Source: Symbiodinium natans (taxonomy: Eukaryota; Sar; Dinophyceae; Suessiales; Symbiodiniaceae). Taken from it: DNA of 64,000 nt. The stretch spans positions 310,001 to 374,000 of the forward strand of contig CAJNDS010002417.1 of the NCBI GenBank assembly GCA_905221605.1, written 5' to 3'. This document shows, one piece after another, positions 12,409 through 21,277 of this stretch. The notes beneath the pieces are model-generated. The model made no database searches, was not told the origin of the DNA, and saw only the letters and a list, made by a program, of their open reading frames with translations. Positions within the stretch are counted from its first letter, which is position 1. Each line of letters opens with the position of its first letter. The position numbers and the translations under genes were made by a program.

Positions 12409-12892
12409 ACAACGTTTTCGCAGGATTCGGCTAGCGGGATTTTCGACGTGAAACTTCGAAGTTCCGTGTTGAAGGTTTGGGGAGTACAGGCCAGGTTGGG
12501 GAGCATCAGCAAGCACAACAGAGGAGAGGAAGGTTTAGTTTACTCGAGAAAACCGAGCTTTTTTTGTGCTCGGTACTCCTTGCTCTGTGCCAGCGAGACG
12601 AAAAATTGCCGTGCCTCTAGCCTCAACACCCCGTGGAAACCCCAAAAAATGAAATTTGGGCCCCAATTCAAAATGTAGGAAAAGAGACATGTTCACACAA
12701 ATGAAACAACCACTCCTGAAGTGGAAAACTAAAAAAAGCTCGGTTTTCTGAAGTAAATTAGACCTTCCTCTCCTCTGCTGTGCTTGCTGATGCTCCCCAA
12801 CCTGGCCTGTACTCCCCAAACCTTCAACACGGAACTTCGAAGCTTCATGTCGAAAATCCCCCTTGCCGAAACCTGCGAAAACGTGTTTTTTT
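12409..12892. repeat. Foldback element: long inverted repeat
   Basis: The left arm (about 12409-12566) and right arm (about 12730-12892) are near-perfect reverse complements of about 160 bp, with a 163 bp loop. Shared landmarks are AAAACCGAGCTTTTTTT at the inner ends, CAGGCCAGGTTGGGGAGCAT in the middle, and CGTTTTCGCAGG at the outer ends. It has no ORF of its own. A foldback or MITE-like element is possible; a transcript would form a long hairpin. It lies between two CTA microsatellites. Confidence 0.85.
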
Positions 12893-12949
12893 GATTAAAA
12901 CACGCATCTCCCCAAAAAAAGCGCGGGCAAACGTCCGTCTCCTGCTCTA

Positions 12950-12991
12950 GTACTCAAGTACTAGTACTAGTACTAGTAGTACTAGTACTAG

Positions 12992-13038
<47 letters not shown>

Positions 13039-13039
13039 G
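12950..13039. repeat. CTAGTA/CTA microsatellite at LTR border
   Basis: An ACTAGT-type palindromic hexamer repeat passes into a (CTA)n tract that runs straight into the LTR of copy A. Confidence 0.92.
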
Positions 13040-13484
13040 TAGGAGAAGGTCCAGTGGACCCGGGGGAAACGTCCAAAGCAGGCTACTTGGGTTCCTTGGC
13101 CTAGCGCAGTCACTCGGTCTGCCGATTGTTTCCTTGCTTCTCGCGCAAGTCCCGGATCACAGTGGCGATCCCAATTGGATCGTACTCAAGAGCTCGCAAC
13201 CTGCTGCGCAGCTGCAGTACGTTAACAGGCACTATGGCGGGTTTGTTGCCTTCGGCTAATAGCTCGGCTAAGCAAACTGCTTTGAGCTACGACCTTGAGA
13301 AGAGTTTGAGTGTCCACAGCTGCAGTCGAGATGACGTGGAGCTGTACAAAGCAAGAGCAAACGACATGCAATTGCTACGTCACTGCATCACATGCTGCAA
13401 TGATGCTTGCTGCAAAATGCAACCTACACACAACGCACGGAGCGAGGGGACATGTCTCTATCACACAAACACAGGCGCTTCCAG
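13040..13484 (-). repeat. LTR of copy A (3' LTR)
   Basis: About 445 bp, clearly homologous over its whole length to the two LTRs of element B (29958-30444 and 41550-42031), but with many substitutions and small indels. On the minus strand it begins TGGAAG and ends in ...GGACCTTCTC. Its outer edge touches a CTA microsatellite. Confidence 0.85.
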
Positions 13485-13587
13485 CAGCCTCGGATTTTAA
13501 AAGAAATGGATCCCCGATTCCGTGCAAACGGCGAAATCTGGACAGGCTAACCTACGGGCTACCACCTGCTCATAATTCGCGCTCAGA

Positions 13588-14625
13588 TTAAGTCCAGGAT
13601 GGACGGTCTTGGCCTCTCGGCGGCCCTTTCTCGCGATGCCTACGCCTGGGTTCAAAGTCCAACTTCGCGGGGATGGAACGATCCCACAAGTCAGAGAACC
13701 AAGCCTTGTAGGTCTCTACGCGAGGATCTCCCTCGGCTTCTGAGGTCTCGTAGCGCATGACCATTTCAAAATTATACCTGCTCGCGCGGGGATAATTGTG
13801 CGACCCGGCATACACACACGTGGTCGGGCCACGGTCCACTAAGAGCGTTTTTGCGTGTAACGCTCCAGACCAACCGGTCTGTCGCGGGTAGATGAGCGAC
13901 AAGGGCTTCCTCGAAATGACGTGGACCTCTACACCGGGCTCCCTCAAGCTCTGCAAACGTGGCAGCAAGAGAACTTTGGCACCAGCTTCGGCCGCGGCGC
14001 ATAGCGCCGGTGTGATCTGGTCCCAATCGTGCGTGTGTGCCGTGGCCATAATGACAACTGGGCCTCCATCTCCCGCTGACGGCGAGATGCCAACAACAGC
14101 TTTGTCAACCCAATCACTTTCTGGGAGAAGCGTGACAGACGCAACGCTGGCGTCATACCCCGTCGTAGGCGCTTTGTTGTGAGATGCCTGACGAAGCGAG
14201 TGCTGCGCTCTGAGCTGAGTCTGGAGGCCAGCTGTCCTCGTCTCAGATCTCTCTAGCTCCTTGCGTAGCTGTGCGTTCTCCTTTCTCAACAGTTTTAGCT
14301 CGAACAAAGTACCGCCTGATACTGCAGTGGCTGGGGAAGCAACACCGGAGGTTGACGCGGGGCTCGCCTCAGTGAGTGCGGGAGCACTGCGATCGCTCCT
14401 AGGCGGCAGGGAAAGAGATAGGCGTCGCGGGGTAGGTGCAGCTACAAGTGCAAGTGTTGGTGCCGGCACACGACCTCTCAAGGGTGCTTTCTCGGCATGG
14501 AAAAGAAGCATCTCACCCTTATCTTCCGAGGTTGCCGCCTTCCGGATTGGGAGGATCCCAACGCTGAGCGGCCTCCTCTTCGGCCTTGCGCTGCAAGTAC
14601 TGGAGGCGTATGGGGCTGACGCCAC
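13588..14625 (-). CDS. PLD-like (HKD) protein of copy A
   Basis: 345 codons. Residues 105-150 form a coiled coil rich in Leu, Glu and Arg. The C-terminal half resembles a single phospholipase D superfamily domain: HAKTLLVD at about 257-264 fits HxK(x)4D, followed nine residues later by GSHN, fitting the GSxN part of the motif, and then NFEMVMRYE. PLD-family enzymes cut phosphodiester bonds of lipids or nucleic acids; one HKD usually needs a dimer. Compared with copy B it lacks the N-terminal membrane segment and an 11-residue stretch after the first core strand (VLLL). The gene is next to the 3' LTR, where env lies in other elements. Activity and substrate are unknown. Confidence 0.7.
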   Translation of the reverse strand: MASAPYASSTCSARPKRRPLSVGILPIRKAATSEDKGEMLLFHAEKAPLRGRVPAPTLALVAAPTPRRLSLSLPPRSDRSAPALTEASPASTSGVASPATAVSGGTLFELKLLRKENAQLRKELERSETRTAGLQTQLRAQHSLRQASHNKAPTTGYDASVASVTLLPESDWVDKAVVGISPSAGDGGPVVIMATAHTHDWDQITPALCAAAEAGAKVLLLPRLQSLREPGVEVHVISRKPLSLIYPRQTGWSGALHAKTLLVDRGPTTCVYAGSHNYPRASRYNFEMVMRYETSEAEGDPRVETYKAWFSDLWDRSIPAKLDFEPRRRHREKGPPRGQDRPSWT

Positions 14626-16195
14626 GCCGACTTGCTCGGATCCAAAATGCAGGGCTGGTGTTCGGGCGCGGGGACCATCCGTGGTCCAATGGCCCCAAGC
14701 ATCATCATCCTCCTCGGGCTCTGGGCCCGGAGGTGGTCCACGACGCTAATATTGGGCCCATTCCTTGACAGTGTAGCCCTGGCTGTCCCAGCAATCCGCC
14801 ATACCACTCCGCAGGCGACGCCTCAGCCATTGGGGCCGGTGGTGGGCCGTCTGGCGTAGCAGGGGCCGCTACAGGCGCTTGCCCTGCTGTCGAGACCATA
14901 GAACTTGGAGGATCACCAGCGGGTTCCGACTCTTCAAGTGCTCATAAACCCTGGGCTCATCACCGTCCAGGAGCAGTGGCTGCCATTACTGGCGTCATCC
15001 ACGATGTATTCGGCGACGCTTGGCTCCTGGCTCGACGATTATCGCGGCTCCTGGCGTTCGGCCCTGTAGTCCCGCAAAGCCTCCTCGAGAGAGCCATCCG
15101 CAGCTGCATCACTGAGGGTCTGCGCTGCTGACAAGCGCATTCGCTCCCACTCAGCGGCTGCAGAAGAACTCGCAGGGGCCTCTGCGTCGGCAGCAGACGC
15201 AGTCAAAGCTGCCTCTGAAGGGTTGCAATGCCCTTGCTGCCCCCGCCCGTCCCACACCCCTTGCCCCCACCTCTCGCTGTCTTGGGCTCCAGTACACCCC
15301 CCACCCTTTGCCCCCGCTGCCGCTATCGCGGCCCTCTGCGTAGGGATGCCGACGGCTCCTCCTCCGCTTTGGCGCCGCCGCAGCAGCAGACCCCGAGGAT
15401 CTGGCCCGCCGTCTCGAAGCGACGGCTTTGGGCTCCGCGCTGCTCAGGCGGTATTCACGAACGATGGCCTCCGCGCCGGAAGTGACGTTGAAACCCATAT
15501 TGGCCACCACCTCAGCTGGATCCGCCGATGGGCACGATCTTATTACGGCCTCGCTTCTTGCGGCGACGGCGCCGCGAAGCCTTTGCCTTCGGAACCACAC
15601 CCACGTCTGAAGTGTCCGAGACAAAGCAGGGTCTCGCATCGGCGCCTCCTCAGTCTCCACTGGGGTCTCCTCCATGGCTGAAGTTCCAGGTACAGGCGGG
15701 AGGGCATCCAATAGTACCTGCTGATGCCCAGTATCTCGTTGAGAGAATCGCGCAACTCTTGCAGGATGAGCTCTTCCAGGTTTGCAGGTACCTTGTCGAG
15801 TGGCGGCAGTGGGCCCGCAAATCCAGAGGATGAAGACGCCACCTCAGTGCTTGCCTCCGCCGCGGCCACTGGGGCCGGTCCTGCATGGACCTGCTCCTGC
15901 TCATGGCCAGCTGCTTCGGATGCTTGCGATGCAGCTCTATCCAAAATAGCGGATGCACGTGCGCTCAGCTCGGCCGCGGCATCGGCTAACTCTTCAGGGT
16001 TCATGGCGCAGCCCTTATCGCTGTGCCACTGCGCAACAATGCTACACTGGAGCCCGGGCATCGGGGGAGGAGGTTCTTGCTGCAATGCTTCACCTCCAGA
16101 GTCTTTCCCTAGGAGTGACGTGCTTCTTGCGTGACAGGCTGCAATCAGAGTGCAAACGTGCGGGCTGAATCTCGAAACAACACATGCACTGCTCG
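14626..16195 (-). pseudogene. Linker region of copy A polyprotein, broken frames
   Basis: Joins the RT to the PLD part. Minus-strand frames 15543-16211 and 15151-15711 match the equivalent region of copy B (33756-34200 and 33260-33783): an Ala/Glu-rich segment with a WRxxxx/LxxRASAIL helix, a Pro/Glu-rich linker, and an MGFN...A.A.VREYR-type segment followed by an Arg-rich stretch. No enzyme motif is visible. Frames change several times, so this part is decayed. The acidic, low-complexity content suggests a disordered linker. Confidence 0.5.
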
Positions 16196-17296
16196 CTATA
16201 CATACGTGCAAACACTGTCCTGGACAACGGAGCCCTGCATCGCGGCCGTAGAGCCGGTTATGCTCTTTGAAACAACCTCAGGCACAGCGGGCACAGTTTC
16301 AGGTTGTTCGGGCTCCGTGGAACGTCCACGGTCACTCACAGCCTTTAAGGCTCGGCTCAATTCATCCTCCGACACTTCACTCGGGAAATCCACTGTTCCA
16401 GTAGCTATTAGCAGATCGTCAATGAAGAGGAACCAAGTGCGAAACAGCTTGCGACGAAATGTCCTGAAGCCGAAACGAGAAAAGTCCTCGGGGCCATTGG
16501 TGGGTCCGAATCCAAGGGATCGGGGAAGGTGCTTTCCACTCAAGCTCACTACAGCCAACACCTTTTGCGCAAGCAGGGAGTTCTCAATTTGATTAAACCC
16601 TGAAACCAAATCACCAGTGGAATACCACCGCTTGCCCGCCGAGGCTCGTTTCACGGACGTTGAGTCCGGCATCACAAAGGTTGCTCTCACTGTGACCTGG
16701 TTCACTCGACGGTAGTCAATGACCATTCTAGCCTTCCTGTTTTGACCACTGTACACACGAAACGCAGGACTACCCCAGTTGCTTTCTCCCGATGCGTAAT
16801 GACCACGACGATACGCTTTAGCGATTTCGTTCTCGAGCCATTCAGCGTGCTCGCCTCCTCGGATCAAGGGGGCCTGACTAATGGGCTCACCCTTGGTGAT
16901 CATATCGTGGAGAAATCCACGGACCATCGTTTGTGGAGTGTCCTTGATCCACAACGCCTCGCACTTGTCGTAGATGACCTGACTGATCGCCTGGATCTCG
17001 ACATCCCGCAAATCCGGGTGGTTCGTGCGATGGTCTTCGGCAACCTTCTCGCCCGGAGATGGGAGATTCATCCCATGACAACACTGTCGTGCGTACTCGT
17101 CATTGCGACGGACATTCCCGGGGGGACGCCCCTCCATGGGAACAAAACAGGACTCCGGCATGTGGACCTCGGAGAATTTGCCCTGCTGGGCGTAGCTCTG
17201 CCACTTGGCAGCGGCCTCTGCAGATGGCGCGTGGGTGGACGTCCACCGCGAGACATAAGGCACCTGTGTCTTCGCGGGCACCCAAAGCCGCAGCAT
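16196..17296 (-). CDS. Reverse transcriptase fingers/palm, gypsy-like (copy A)
   Basis: 366 codons. It contains the Ty3/gypsy RT series: WGSPAFRV, KARMVIDYRRVNQVTVRA (fingers/palm motifs), YSTGDLVSGFNQIE (catalytic Asp of motif A), GFGPTNGPEDFSR (motif B region; retroviral consensus PFGLxNAPxxFQ), and FIDDLLIATG (YxDD-type motif C). The thumb and RNase H that normally follow are absent here; the frame passes into a Pro/Glu-rich linker about 20 residues after FIDD. The thumb and RNase H are found about 4 kb upstream on the same strand. Copy B is highly similar but lacks the motif B stretch. Confidence 0.85.
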   Translation of the reverse strand: MLRLWVPAKTQVPYVSRWTSTHAPSAEAAAKWQSYAQQGKFSEVHMPESCFVPMEGRPPGNVRRNDEYARQCCHGMNLPSPGEKVAEDHRTNHPDLRDVEIQAISQVIYDKCEALWIKDTPQTMVRGFLHDMITKGEPISQAPLIRGGEHAEWLENEIAKAYRRGHYASGESNWGSPAFRVYSGQNRKARMVIDYRRVNQVTVRATFVMPDSTSVKRASAGKRWYSTGDLVSGFNQIENSLLAQKVLAVVSLSGKHLPRSLGFGPTNGPEDFSRFGFRTFRRKLFRTWFLFIDDLLIATGTVDFPSEVSEDELSRALKAVSDRGRSTEPEQPETVPAVPEVVSKSITGSTAAMQGSVVQDSVCTYV

Positions 17297-17355
17297 CAGA
17301 AGCGGCTAACACACGATCCTGGTCAAGGACCGGCGCAATGTCATCTCCTTCACCA

Positions 17356-18326
17356 TCAAGAGCTCCAACTGCCTCGGGGGTCCATCACCTCGGAAGGCAC
17401 AACCAACGAAGATGCACCCAACAAGTAATTACCCTCCTCGACCGCACGCAGATCGGAGTACCTCAGGGCACCGTCGGCCCCTATCTGCACCTCACGGAAG
17501 AGGCTCCGGTATGACACCGTCTCGGGATTTACCCGGGCTGGGCTCCAACGGACTCGGGTGCTACCCCACACACCAGCATAGGGCTGCAGCACGACTGCAA
17601 GCTCTTTCTTAGAGGCATCGGGTCTGTGCAGCGCCAGGGCTTCAGCGATCATGGCACCAACTTGCCTTTAGGCCCAGACACGGGAGCAGGGCTCTGCCCA
17701 CCCACAATCTGACCAACCGATCGTCGCTCAAGGTCGGTGTCGTCGACGAAAACACGAGCTGGAACTCGCGCCAACTCTGCCAAGGGGATGTTGGAAATCA
17801 GCGTCCCATCCTCGCCACGAAGCGTGGCGCGCTGCCCTTGAACTGCACGGAGTTCATATGGGCCCACGCTGCAAGGCTGGAACTTGCCACCAAGACGCAT
17901 GGTGGGGTGCCTTTCTCCAATCACCCAATCATATAGTTCGGCTCGTTTCTCCTCAGTCATAGCCAAGTGGCGCGCAAAAGATGTCTCACCTCTTGAACAC
18001 CTCCTGCGCCCACTCGTCCACTGGGAGACGGCAAGGAGCACGAAAAAGGGGGGGAGCTCTGCATGATCACGCAGCGACCAAGCGCGCTCCAAATCCCTGG
18101 GGACGAGGCCCGACTCAAGGATTGGAGTGCACATCATGACATAGTGGACAAGGGGTAAGACCCGAGACCACTCCCTGGTGCATGTCTTGTGAACATCGTC
18201 AAGCAGCAAGCTCACCAGCACGTTCGTAGTACGATGCACCGTTTCACCCATACCCACAGACATCGGCCTATGAGCCGGCGGAGTGCGTTCTTGAATACCC
18301 AGTAGCGCCGACATCTCCTCGAACAA
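17356..18326 (-). pseudogene. Integrase C-terminal half (copy A)
   Basis: Continues the integrase of 18339-19382. It starts just after the second catalytic Asp and carries the expected Glu in GMGETVHRTTN, spaced 35 residues from that Asp (D,D35E), then the rest of the core and a C-terminal region (IPLAELARVPARVFVDDTD, later SYRSLFREVQIG). A frame change near 17650 splits it. Copy B keeps the same end but has lost about 390 bp inside it. Confidence 0.75.
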
Positions 18327-18338
18327 GGCGTTGGAGAA

Positions 18339-19382
18339 TCAGAACTCAGGGCCTAGGTCATGCCGCCACATAGCTGGGACAGTCAAGGAGCGCAGCGTAC
18401 AAGTCAGCACACCCTGCATCGCATCCCCGTGCTTCAACGACCTAACAGGCTCGATGATTGGGACTCGAAGCAGCTTGCAGGTGTATGTACACGCGTACTT
18501 GTAGCCATCAACACTCTCAACATAAGGACCTACGAAGTCCACGTAGACATCCATCCACGGTCCCAGCGTGTGTTGTTCCAACTTGGGATCAGCAGGGAGA
18601 GGCATGCCAGAACGACGATGCGAGGCGCATCGGGGACAAGACTGGGTCCAGTACTCACAATCTGGGAGCATGCGGTCCCAGACAAAGCGCCGGCGAAGCT
18701 TATCAAAAGTCTTGGCGGCGTTGAGGTGCCCGGACAATGGTGAATCATGAAAACGAGAAAACGCCCACTGCCTCCACCCCCCCACCGAAGGAAGGACGGG
18801 CACTTCCGCCACAGACAAAGGAAGATGGATCCGACGGCAAAGAAGGCCATGGTCATTCAGAGAATGTTTCGCCGCGGCCGATCTCAGCCGGAGTTCATCT
18901 TTGGCTCCTATCTTCTCTGCTCGCTTCTCTCCAGCTTTGTACCTCAAGTAGTTCAGCAACTCCCAAGTTTCAGCATCACTCTCCTGATCCTGGAGCAATC
19001 TCTGAGCATTGCGATCACCTTCAAAGGGAGGCGGGACGATTTTGTCTCCTGGAGCATCGGCTTCAACTTCGGCCCAATTCTTCTTGATCACTCGTGCGCG
19101 CTCGGAACAATCACCTGCCCTGCTAAACAGTCCTTGCAGGAGAAAGGGGCGTTCGTACTCTAGAAGCCGCCTGAACTCAAGCTCCTTGGACGAACCCTTA
19201 AGCCTTTGACCCCAAGTGTCCTCTTCATCAAGATCACCTTCCACTTCTTCAGGATCGATCAAACGCTCCATGCTAAGCGTTGCTTCAGCAACGGACGGCT
19301 CTTCCGGCTTCAGCGTTTCCGCAGCGAGAGCATCGCAAGGCCCGTGCCTAAGCGCTCCACCAGAAGGCTCGTCGTCACTCAC
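18339..19382 (-). CDS. Integrase N-terminal and core (copy A)
   Basis: 347 codons. The H-H-C-C zinc-binding region is visible: HDSPLSGH, then CPRC about 30 residues later. The catalytic core starts with MDVYVDFVGP (first Asp) and reaches RHDLGPEF (second Asp). Between the GPEF and SNALFEEM of copy B, copy A has a 6-bp insertion that brings an in-frame TGA, ending the ORF. The first 150 residues are acidic and specific to the family. Integrase inserts the cDNA into the genome. Copy B has lost the zinc-binding region and first Asp by deletion. Confidence 0.85.
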   Translation of the reverse strand: MSDDEPSGGALRHGPCDALAAETLKPEEPSVAEATLSMERLIDPEEVEGDLDEEDTWGQRLKGSSKELEFRRLLEYERPFLLQGLFSRAGDCSERARVIKKNWAEVEADAPGDKIVPPPFEGDRNAQRLLQDQESDAETWELLNYLRYKAGEKRAEKIGAKDELRLRSAAAKHSLNDHGLLCRRIHLPLSVAEVPVLPSVGGWRQWAFSRFHDSPLSGHLNAAKTFDKLRRRFVWDRMLPDCEYWTQSCPRCASHRRSGMPLPADPKLEQHTLGPWMDVYVDFVGPYVESVDGYKYACTYTCKLLRVPIIEPVRSLKHGDAMQGVLTCTLRSLTVPAMWRHDLGPEF

Positions 19383-19445
19383 AACGGCTCCATTCTTTGC
19401 ACATGTGAGATGGAGGGGACCTCCGCAAAGCCCACAGCGATGCAG

Positions 19446-19873
19446 AGGCTGTTAGTCGGAGCACACCAAGGCGCGCTCATCGTCCTGATGTGTTCTTTGC
19501 CTTTTGTGGTTGAGGTGGCTCTAAGGCAACGGGTGTCGACGGAGTCCGAGCTGATTGAAGCTCGCAACACCTGGGGCGCGATAGAAGGGTTCGTGTCCAG
19601 GCGCAGTACCTCGACTGCAACGTGTTGGGTCAGGCAGTGCCGGAAGCTTTTGCGCCGCAGCGCAAGTTGCGACCGAGTGTTTTGGTTGCGCCGGCATCGG
19701 CCCATAAGAAGACTATCGCGTTTTGGGATGGACTTACCGAGCATTTGCGCTTGAACCGAGTGCTCTCACTCGCGGAAGCCGTTCCCTTCAAGGAGGCCCT
19801 AGCCTCCGCTTACCCTAAGAGGCTTGAGGCCGAGGGGGTTGCGTTTTGCGTTGTATGTGGGAAGAAAGCGCAG
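19446..19873 (+). pseudogene. Inverted segment with unknown conserved domain
   Basis: In copy B the equivalent 423 bp (36105-36527) reads on the minus strand as part of ORF 36015-37130. Here the same sequence reads on the plus strand, starting LLVGAHQGALIVLMCSLP and including APASAHKKTIAFWDGLTEH and KEALASAYPKRLEAEG, while everything around it stays on the minus strand. The flanks join precisely (GATGCAG on the left, GCTTTC on the right). A 22-bp insertion is present near 19843-19864. This is an internal inversion within copy A. Confidence 0.85.
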
Positions 19874-20070
19874 GCTTTCGCCGGCATACCTCACGAATCA
19901 TGGTCATAACTCCAGTGAGGATTTGCTTTCGGAGTCGTCTAACCGTCTCGGACATCTGTCTGGCTCGAGCATCAATCCAATAGCCCACATTGTCGTCATC
20001 TGCAAACGACGTGGCGCTGGGCACAACGGTTGACTCAACTCCAGCAGTGCGCAAACCCTCCTCAACCACA

Positions 20071-20688
20071 TCACACTGCGTCTGCAAATCTGGCTCGGCC
20101 TGGTAGGCCGGGACATACAGCAACCCTGGGCGCTAAGACCCGGTCCTTCGGAGGTCTCGCGACTTCCGCGTGTGCTGCATCAGCAACAACTGCCTCGCCC
20201 CGAGCAACTTCCTCCTCGGACACCGCTTTGGGAGAAGGGTCCGGCTCCGGAAACTCAAGGAAATCATCGCAATCCGGGTCCTCGAGCCGCGCGTGGGCGG
20301 TGGCCAACTCGCGCGTTCGCTCCTCCAGCCTTTCCAACATCTTCTTCTCCTGCTCCTTGGGCACAGAGGTCGTGTCGAACAACCTGCTCAGCCCATCGGC
20401 CAAATGCATGCTTCGGCCTGAGAGGTTCCGAATCTCACTCCCGTCAGCAGTGAGCTCGGAGCAAGTCCGGAAACTGACAGGATCAGCCTGGTCAAGGGGC
20501 TTATCCTGCAGTCGCACGATGTTCGCATGGTCTGTGTACATCACCACGGGGATAGACCCAAACAGCGCGCGGAATTTCCGTCGGCGTCGCAGCTGCGCGT
20601 GCTGCTCTTGCCTGAACGGATGCCACAAGGTCTGCGCTGGCGTCAAGCTTTCCGCATGATAGGCCAACGGCATCCGCCGCGTGCTCAT
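20071..20688 (-). pseudogene. RNase H domain of copy A
   Basis: Gypsy-type RNase H: AYHAESLTPAQ, VVMYTDHANIVRL (catalytic Asp in the TDH strand), then NLSGRSMHLADGLSR (last Asp; consensus ADxLSR). Its first strand with the first catalytic Asp is missing here, but is found in copy B near 37350-37440 (EQLADCCKAGLGG). After the domain come an acidic linker and, in the frame 19815-20123, a segment GYWIDARARQMSETVRRLRK also present in copy B, where the inversion starts. RNase H degrades the RNA of the RNA/DNA hybrid. Confidence 0.78.
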
Positions 20689-21061
20689 CGGGCACGGAAA
20701 GACGTGGCCTTCTTCATCAGCCTCTTCAGCCGCTCGACGCCCTCCAAGCCTCGAAGTGTGAGGGGAAAACCAGCATCACCCTCCCTGAGATACCTCCTCA
20801 GCGGATCCATGGCCACTGCGAATTTCGGGCCAATCTGATCCTGGCCATCGCAGTTCCCAAAAACTCCTGCAGCTGCTTCAGATTCTTGAGCTCTCCCCAC
20901 TGTGCAAGGGTCTCGACCTTCGCTGGGGGAAACCCGATGCAAATGCACACATCGAACAACTCAACCAGCTCAGCTATATGCTCCAGAACACATGGCCGCG
21001 CTCCAGGATAGCTGGCCTCCACGATAGGCCTGGTAGTAGCTCTCCGTTGGCACCTCGTCAT
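20685..21061 (-). pseudogene. RT thumb/connection fragment (copy A)
   Basis: Two overlapping minus frames carry the segment that in gypsy elements follows the RT palm: GFPPAKVETLAQWGELKNLK then LQEFLGT (consensus KveaI..wp.P....lrsFLG), and KFAVAMDPLRRYLREG...VERLKRLMKKAT (consensus FA.ia.PL..LL ... LK..l). A frameshift lies between them. It directly precedes RNase H, as expected, but the RT palm is not upstream; it lies after the integrase. Confidence 0.7.
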
Positions 21062-21277
21062 TCAAGATGCTGTCAACCTGCTCCTCATTCTCAATGAGAT
21101 GATAATGGAACTCGGGGTTGCAATGCCCGGGAGAACTCCCACGCGTGAGGTCCACCAAGTGACCTTCCATGACCCGATTCGGTCCACTCTTCTGGCCTTG
21201 CAAATCGTACCCCACCTCTGCCAGCTGGAGCTCCGCCAATGCACTCGCCTTCCCCAAGTCCACGTGCAAGAACACGG

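Noticed and set aside
12001-12516. Long ORFs with poly-Val, poly-Leu and poly-Ser (also at 29708-30001, 41816-42525, 61930-62281)
   Set aside because: They follow triplet repeats open in all frames on both strands; the residues change with frame, as expected for microsatellites.
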